Source of the DNA: Apostichopus japonicus
Taxonomy: Eukaryota; Echinodermata; Holothuroidea; Aspidochirotida; Stichopodidae
Length of the DNA: 64,000 bases
Direction: 5' to 3'
Assembly (NCBI RefSeq): GCF_037975245.1
Contig: NC_092562.1
Span: 31,436,554-31,500,553, forward strand
The position numbers were made by a program, and so were the translations under genes. Below the pieces are notes generated by a model that worked only from the letters and a program-made list of their open reading frames with translations, was not told the DNA's origin and made no database searches. This document shows positions 57,701 through 64,000 of the stretch, one piece after another. Within the stretch, counting starts at the first letter, position 1. Every line of letters begins with the position of its first letter.

Positions 57701-59911
57701 ATGGAGGCTCTAACAGCGTGGGATTACTTGGTAATAATCGTTATGCTGGCGATATCAGGCCTGATCGGAATCATCTTTGCAATTCGGTCTGTAGGACGCC
57801 AACAATCATCAAGTAATTACTTTCTCGGTGATCGCCACATGTCGGTGTTTCCTGTTGCGATGTCACTTACAGCGACGTATATCTCAGCTATAACCTACCT
57901 TGGAACACCTTCCGAAGTTTACCTACATGGACCGAAGTACGGCCTGATGGCGATGACTCGTATATTCGTCCCATTTTTGATCGTGTATTGCTTCGTGCCA
58001 GTGTTCTACAATCTTGATATCACTACGGTGTATGAATATCTCGGTATGCGCTTCAACAACACTGTTCGGTTTCTCGTCGTTGCTATGGAGTTTTTCGCAG
58101 GGTTCACCTACATGGGTATAGTGGTTTATGCACCTGCATTAGCACTCAGTACAGTGACTGGACTAAATCTAACCTTCTCCATTCTCGCTACCGGCATCAT
58201 CTGTACTTTCTACACAACAATAGGAGGAATAAAGGCTGTCATTTGGACAGATGTCTTCCAGGTAAGATTCCATCTAACTATTCCTTGTTTAGTCCCACAT
58301 CAAGAAGATGGAGGGTGTTTGGGACTGTTCGAACATCATCCGGTAGGGCGTCAACAAGGGAAGGGTGTGGTTGGCTAAGGATGCTGCAACCAAATAAGTA
58401 TGTACTTGGGTAGGGATGAAAATGCTGGAACACGATACATATGTTTTTATGAAACGAAACTGTTATGCGTGGCGAGAGTGACGAGAGAAAGTCAAACTTA
58501 AATAAAGCTAACGAGGAGACTAAAGTAATATTTTTACGACATGTTGGTATTACCTATGCCTTAGTTAAACAGAGCACAGTACAATCAAAACTGTAAGCAG
58601 TTACATCCGTATCGCAGATCTGTTTTAAGTTAATATATTGATTTGTTAATCTTATTAAGTTCGTTCACAAATGATATGGAATTTTCCTCTTCCAACTATT
58701 AGGCTATTTTGATGATCGTCGGTACAATTATGATGATCATCGCAGGTACGATTCAGATCGGAGGTCCTGCAGAAGGATGGCGAAGAGGTGCTGAAGGGGG
58801 ACGAACACAGCTAATAGATTTTAATATCGATCCAACGGTTCGATTGTCATTTTGGTCTCTATGCTTAGGAGGCTCAAGCTACTTGGTTATGATTGGAGCA
58901 ACAAAACAGGGCTACGTCCAAAGATATATGTCTTGTGCGAGTGAACGAGAAGCCCAATATGCGACTTGGTTGGGCATTTTGGGGACAGGTGTTATGCAAA
59001 TCCTGGCCGTGACTGCTGGCATGACCATATTCGCTTACTATTGCAAATGTGATCCACTGACTTCTGGTCACATTAATCGGCCGGATCAAATCGTTCCCTA
59101 TTTTATAATGGATGTTTTCCAGTCTGTTCCTGGGATGTCTGGATTGGTCATATCCGGGGCTTTTTGCGCCTCGCTTTCCTCCATGTCTTCTGTATTGAAC
59201 GCCATTGCTTCTATGACTGGACAGGACATCATAAAGGTGATTTGGCCAGATATTTCAGATGTGAAATATTCGGTCATTATTAAGATAATATCTGCCCTGT
59301 TCGGGGTTTTAACCATTGTGCTGGCCTTTCTTGCTTCTGCTTTGGGAGACATCTTACAAACAGCTGTATCTCTTGGAGGGTTGACTGGAGGCCCTGTACT
59401 TGGGGTATTCATGCTAGCATTTTTCGTCCCGAGGGGTAACTCTAAAGGAGCCACGACAGGATTAATTGGAGGAACTCTCTTTGGCTTGTATTTATATATT
59501 GGGTCCCAAATGTATCCTCCTCATGTCCAACGACCTCCTTTGACTACTGAGGGTTGCGAAGTAGATTTAAAGAATGGAACCTATACAACACTTGGTGATA
59601 ACTTGTTAACCGAAATGTTTACAGTGAGTACTGACAATTCAAGCCTAGAAGAGTCGGTCGTTTCAAACAGACTACCTGGCACTGCAATATTTCAAATCAG
59701 TTTTTTGTACCATATAGTGATCAACTCACTGATCAGCTTCATCATAGGGGTAGCTGTTAGCTATCTGACGTCATGGAAAAATCCCAAATTGGCGAAAGCT
59801 AACTTGTTGGCACCAATCATCGCTCGGATGTACACCAAATTAGAAAATGAGAAACAAGTTGATAGAGGTTGCATGAATTTGGAAGAACACGTCCCTTTAC
59901 AGAACGTATAA
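57701..59911 (+). CDS. SLC5-family sodium/solute symporter, paralog B
   Basis: Coding exons 57701-58261 and 58703-59911 (phase 0 after TDVFQ, same place as paralog A) give 589 aa. Start chosen because MEALTAWDY aligns with METLAALDY of paralog A. An in-frame ATG at 57503 would add 66 unrelated residues, and a possible acceptor (TTACGTTCAG, ending 57668) suggests that stretch is intronic. Motifs as in A: NYFLGDRHMSVFPVAMSLTA, TVYEYLGMRFNNTVRF, GGIKAVIWTDVFQ and SGAFCASLSSMSSVLN. An insert of four residues (SVGR) after FAIR distinguishes it from A. AATAAA at 60016 is a good 3' end candidate. It likely arose by tandem duplication; the substrate is not known. Confidence 0.93.
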
Positions 59912-62455
59912 AGCAAGGGTGTATATAGAGGGGCAACTTTTTGCTGCGACTGTTCAAGTGCACAGTCGGTTATGGGAATCCATTTCTTATCTTGTATAAT
60001 TGTTTGTCGTTTGGTAATAAAGCGTGCCTCTTTCCTGTTTAATAACACAGCAAATATAGATAAAAAAGGTCTAACCCAGGTTAATAAAAATGAATGTTTG
60101 TACATTGGTACATCTATTTAATTTTATGATATTATTTTATAATTTTATAAGTTGTAAACTTATTATTGCTATTGACACAATTCTTTATACTAATGTATGG
60201 AATGAAGATATGCTTAACAATCTCGACAAAATCTTAGAAGTAATAACATTGGTGCGCTGCCCTTTGAATGACGGTAGGCATTGTTATAAGTTTTCAGATA
60301 AACTAATGATATGTGAAGTCCTTGTATTCATTGTTAAAAGAGTGGCAACTCATGTACATCGTAAGAACACCCTAAAGTTATTAAACATCTTTAAATAAGT
60401 TGATTATCAAAGTAAGATTTAAACCCATTTCATTCAACATCCTCTCTCCATCCCCTTCCCCCTCCCCCTTCCACCTTCTCGTGACATTCTGAACTACCGT
60501 ACTGATCAGAAATATTATAATATAAGCAAATAAAATGAAAAATAAAAATGAAATGAAATAACACAAGTTCAGGTGTTTCAATATTTATTCCTCTTCCTCT
60601 TAACCTAATTATCAGAATATTTAGGTAACTTTGTAATAATTTTATGGATCAGAATCAGACAAAAATATCCCTCAGTGATCCTCACATGTGTTAATAAAAG
60701 TGACAAAAGGGGACAAATGATATTAATTTTCCAGAAGAGACATTAATGGCACCCAACATCATTCGTCGTTAGGTAAATTCATAACCCATTTAATATGTTA
60801 TTTGAGTTATAAAAGCCTTTTTTACCATAGAACATCGTGTGTCTTCTGAGAAGCTGACCTTATGACCTGTATGTTAGAATAAATAGACCAGTCGCTTCGT
60901 ATAAAGAGCGTCTGATATATAAAGCGTTGTTTCTCAAATAAAAGAAATTAACGTGTTATACAACTTTAACCTTATACACTGCTAGAAGTGAATTTGATCG
61001 GTATAGGCTATAACATATGAAGGAAAACTAATAGCTTATTAATTTTAATAAAAGAATAACCCATACATATGCAATAAATGTCAATTCGCAATGATCCTCC
61101 TGGTCACTTTAAGAACCTCACTTTAAGAACGACAAGGTAGCATACGCCCATTAAAAGCCCCATTGATTAACACAATAAGTCACAAAAGTAATGTGGTCTC
61201 TAAGTCTATAGATAGAAGTTCTCACTAGCTAAACGCTACCCATCACCGGATAGCTGAAGAGTTGGTCTTTTATGGCACCCTCAATTTTCCGTACCATGAC
61301 CGCGCAGATTTTTTGCTATCAGAGCCTGAAATTTTCGCCACTTGTAAACAAACCTCTTCACTCAGTAGTAAACAATTTTCGTACGCTGCTCATGTGAGGC
61401 CTAAAGGGGTCTTAAATTGCCTCAATTGACCCAATTTGTTCACGACATGTACTTCCATTCATGCTCTTCAAAATGCAAGCCACATAAAAAAAAAATAGAT
61501 CATGGTTGATAACAGGTCAAAAAATATGTTCTCCTGCTGCTTTTTGGCAATTTTCCTGAAACAGGAGAACAATCGAGCGGATTATGCCACCACAACATTG
61601 ATAGATTCAAAGAACACGTCAAGCACCTTTAATAGCGTAGCATTTGATAATAGGGTTTAAACTACAGTTTGTCCGTCTTGTTCGTATTTGTTTGTATCTC
61701 ACCAGCCCAACTGCGCATGTCTATATGTCGTCTCGGCGAAGATAGAAGTTTGGCTATACAAATAGTACCTGATTCTAGCTATCTATATAAAACATGTTAC
61801 TCGTAAATATGTAAAGAAAACTTACAGCAATGTTATTAACTATGTTCTACATAATAAACTACGACACTGTTCATGTAACTGCATAGACTAACTAATGGAA
61901 TTGTATATACATGCGTTAAACAATAGATACGGATTTAAAATTCAGCCCTTTATGTTAACATATCAACACATTATATTTGCTTAGTAAATGTAATATGCCA
62001 AGTGTTTCTGTTGCAAATGAAACGACTGTTCTATCAAGTTTAAGGTATTATGATTACAAGAAGAACTGGACATCAAAATGTCCTGAAGTTTCTCGTCAGT
62101 TCTTCGCTTTTTTTTCATTTTCGCGTTGCGTTTATTTACGTGAGTACACAAGCAATTATTTCCTCTTATCATTTCCTTACAGCCTTGAAGTACTAACGTT
62201 CATGTTTCCAGTAAATTTAAATAGTTTGACAGATCATACAATCATATAGATTCCGCGTTGCAACCGTTATTTACCATAGTGCCGAGCCTTGGCGATTCAT
62301 CAAGCGGGGAAATGGTGATGATTTACTTTCTTACCTCAACCAACTCTTTATAATTGTGTTGAGCTTCATCTAAATGACTTTCTTGCTGTTTTTGGTATCC
62401 TTTTCCCCCCATGATTGCCAATCGCCAGTCTTGGTAATCGCAAATTAGGTTAGCA
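59912..62455. other. Spacer between convergent SLC5 paralogs B and C
   Basis: Holds the 3' UTRs of both genes (AATAAA at 60016 on plus; TTTATT near 62131, i.e. AATAAA on minus). No other gene or large repeat is recognised. Confidence 0.55.
60016..60021 (+). terminator. Candidate polyadenylation signal of SLC5 paralog B
   Basis: AATAAA 105 bases after the stop codon at 59911. Confidence 0.6.
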
Positions 62456-63706
62456 TCAAACATTTTTCGAGATATCTTCCATCTCGGTCGGTACTTCCTG
62501 ATACTGGTTTCCAAGACCTTTCTTCGTTCCTTCCTTCTCCTCTCTCGATTTCAAGAAGTATTTTTGAACCATTGGCGTCAGATGAGCTGAGTCACATGCG
62601 TCCGCCCCTTTACCGCCGGGTAGATAGCTTACAAGAACACCCACAATAAATGTGATTACTGTACTTATTGTACTGTAATGTAAGTTACTTATAGCAAAAA
62701 TAGCTATACGATGAACGTGTAACTCCGCCTCACTCGCGGTTACGTCAGAGAATCCGGTAGTTTCGCTGTAATAATCTGCAGGCGCTAAATCAGTGAATGT
62801 TTGATACGTCATTGGCATTTCTGTAATATGTGAAGTATTAAGGCTCTCGCAGCGTTCCACGGAAACAGGAAGGTTAGACTGTGATCGAGATCCAGTCACT
62901 CTAGCTCCTATCTCCAGGGAGAGCCCGACTATTACAGCTACAATCAGCCCACTTAGGGCGCTTCGGGCGTCAGCCCTAGGAACAAAGACTCCGAGACATA
63001 TGACGCCAAAACCAGGTCCGCCAAATATACCACCGAGGCTGAGAACGATTTGAATGACGCCACCGAGGAATGAGGTCAGCAGAGCAATGCCAATAGAAAT
63101 GAGCCCCAAGAATGCAGAGATGAACTTCATGAGTCTGGTATAACTAGCCTCAGACATATCCGTCCAGTAGTTCTTTATAATTGTCTCCCCTATCACAGCA
63201 GCCAGTGAATTAATCAGAGACGATACCGAGGACAGAGAGGCGCAGAATGCGCCAGCAATGGCAATACCAGGAAGGCCAGGTATACCATGGAACAGATCCA
63301 TCACTAGAAGAGGGACCAGCTGGTCACGCGATGTGATCCTGCCTGTCGTGAGTGGATCGCAGTAGGCGTACCATGCAAACGCCACCATCCCACAGATGAC
63401 AGCAAGCATTTCTACCACACCCATCCCGATAATTCCTATCCAGGCTACCAGCTTTGCTTCCCTCTCTGTTTTGCAGGAGTTGTACCTCTGTATTACGGCT
63501 TGTTTGGAACCATTGAGCATAGTATAAAAGAAAGTACCTCCTATCATGATAGTCCAGAACGTATATCTAACTGTTGGGTCGAAGTTAAAATCCACCAGTT
63601 GGGTCCTTTGTCCTTCTTTGGCGCGCCTCCATCCTTCAGCAGCGCCACCTATTCTAACGGTTCCACCGATGATAATAAGTAGAAATCCAATCAGCATAAT
63701 TAAAGC
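62456..63706 (-). CDS. SLC5-family sodium/solute symporter, paralog C (last coding exon only)
   Basis: One exon of 416 codons plus stop, from acceptor CTCCACAG (ending 63707) to a TGA at 62456. It corresponds exactly to exon 2 of paralogs A and B, beginning with the residues that follow TDVFQ (ALIMLIGFLLIIIGGT). It retains GWRRAKEGQRTQLVDFNFDP, SGAFCASLSS-type helix 8 serines (here AGAFCASLSSVSSLINS) and GVFVPRADARSALSG. It is clearly more diverged than A and B are from each other. The first coding exon was not found to 64000 and presumably lies to the right. It is transcribed towards paralog B. Confidence 0.9.
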   Translation of the reverse strand, partial: ALIMLIGFLLIIIGGTVRIGGAAEGWRRAKEGQRTQLVDFNFDPTVRYTFWTIMIGGTFFYTMLNGSKQAVIQRYNSCKTEREAKLVAWIGIIGMGVVEMLAVICGMVAFAWYAYCDPLTTGRITSRDQLVPLLVMDLFHGIPGLPGIAIAGAFCASLSSVSSLINSLAAVIGETIIKNYWTDMSEASYTRLMKFISAFLGLISIGIALLTSFLGGVIQIVLSLGGIFGGPGFGVICLGVFVPRADARSALSGLIVAVIVGLSLEIGARVTGSRSQSNLPVSVERCESLNTSHITEMPMTYQTFTDLAPADYYSETTGFSDVTASEAELHVHRIAIFAISNLHYSTISTVITFIVGVLVSYLPGGKGADACDSAHLTPMVQKYFLKSREEKEGTKKGLGNQYQEVPTEMEDISKNV

Positions 63707-64000
63707 CTGTGGAGGGGAAAAGGGTCAAACTTGGTTAAGAGATCAAAGGATCGATAATATGATTATTCCAAATGCAATTATTCCACAAATCGTAAACATG
63801 ATAATGGTAAAGAGATCAAATAAACGATCTCATTATGAGAAGTGGACCATGAAAGATAAAGGGAGTAAAGGGAGTTACTGTGGGATAAGAAGCCTTGGTG
63901 AAAAATGCTTAAATTCTGGCACTAGCTATAATTTGTGCGCCAATGTTTTGGAGCTACTTCGGAGACACGAGTAGCCTATGGAGGTAAACTGGTCCAAAGC

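Overview
The window is intron-rich, AT-rich metazoan DNA that is dense in transposons. It is most likely from an invertebrate deuterostome, and I would guess an echinoderm such as a sea cucumber. The reasons are an EGF-CFC (Cripto-type Nodal co-receptor) gene, a DBT-RTCA head-to-head pair that I recall also being adjacent and divergent in human, 11-exon DBT and RTCA genes as in vertebrates, and abundant hAT, Ty3/gypsy, Penelope-like and TTAA-type elements. The species assignment is inference; the gene identities are read from the sequence.

Layout. 1-4.2 kb: intergenic, with a 126-bp higher-order minisatellite. 4.2-19.8 kb, minus strand: DBT, the lipoyl-bearing E2 acyltransferase of mitochondrial branched-chain 2-oxoacid dehydrogenase, 11 exons and about 535 aa. 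Its introns hold a nearly complete but disabled Ty3/gypsy element (5325-11769), whose 5' LTR is split by a 1.7-kb hAT element. They also hold two more hAT-type elements with exact 8-bp target duplications; one of these duplications is the exon 3 splice donor itself. 20.2-32.4 kb, plus strand: RTCA, RNA 3'-terminal phosphate cyclase, 11 exons and 363 aa. Its start codon is 364 bp from that of DBT, so the two probably share a bidirectional promoter. Its introns carry a 95/96-bp satellite with 287-bp higher-order periodicity, a large (TA)n array and tRNA-derived SINE sequences.

34.3-40.6 kb, minus strand: an EGF-CFC gene in four coding exons, 191 aa, tail-to-tail with RTCA. Its EGF-like domain lacks two cysteines that normally form one disulfide. 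41-50 kb: a gene-poor repeat zone with a LINE 3' end, a Penelope-like GIY-YIG endonuclease relic, a probable solo LTR, several (TA)n arrays and copies of a ~370-bp TTAA-flanked MITE.

50.5-63.7 kb: three SLC5 sodium/solute symporter paralogs. Two are complete and tandem on the plus strand (582 and 589 aa, two coding exons each, intron at the same codon boundary). The third is on the minus strand, and its first coding exon lies beyond the right edge. They are most like the SMCT/SMVT/NIS branch, so monocarboxylate, vitamin or anion uptake driven by Na+ is the likely role.

Apart from the DBT/RTCA promoter and the SLC5 cluster there is no sign that the genes act together. The most notable observations are the missing disulfide pair in the EGF-CFC protein, the hAT element whose target duplication is the DBT exon 3 splice donor, and the tandem array that copies the DBT exon 10 splice acceptor.
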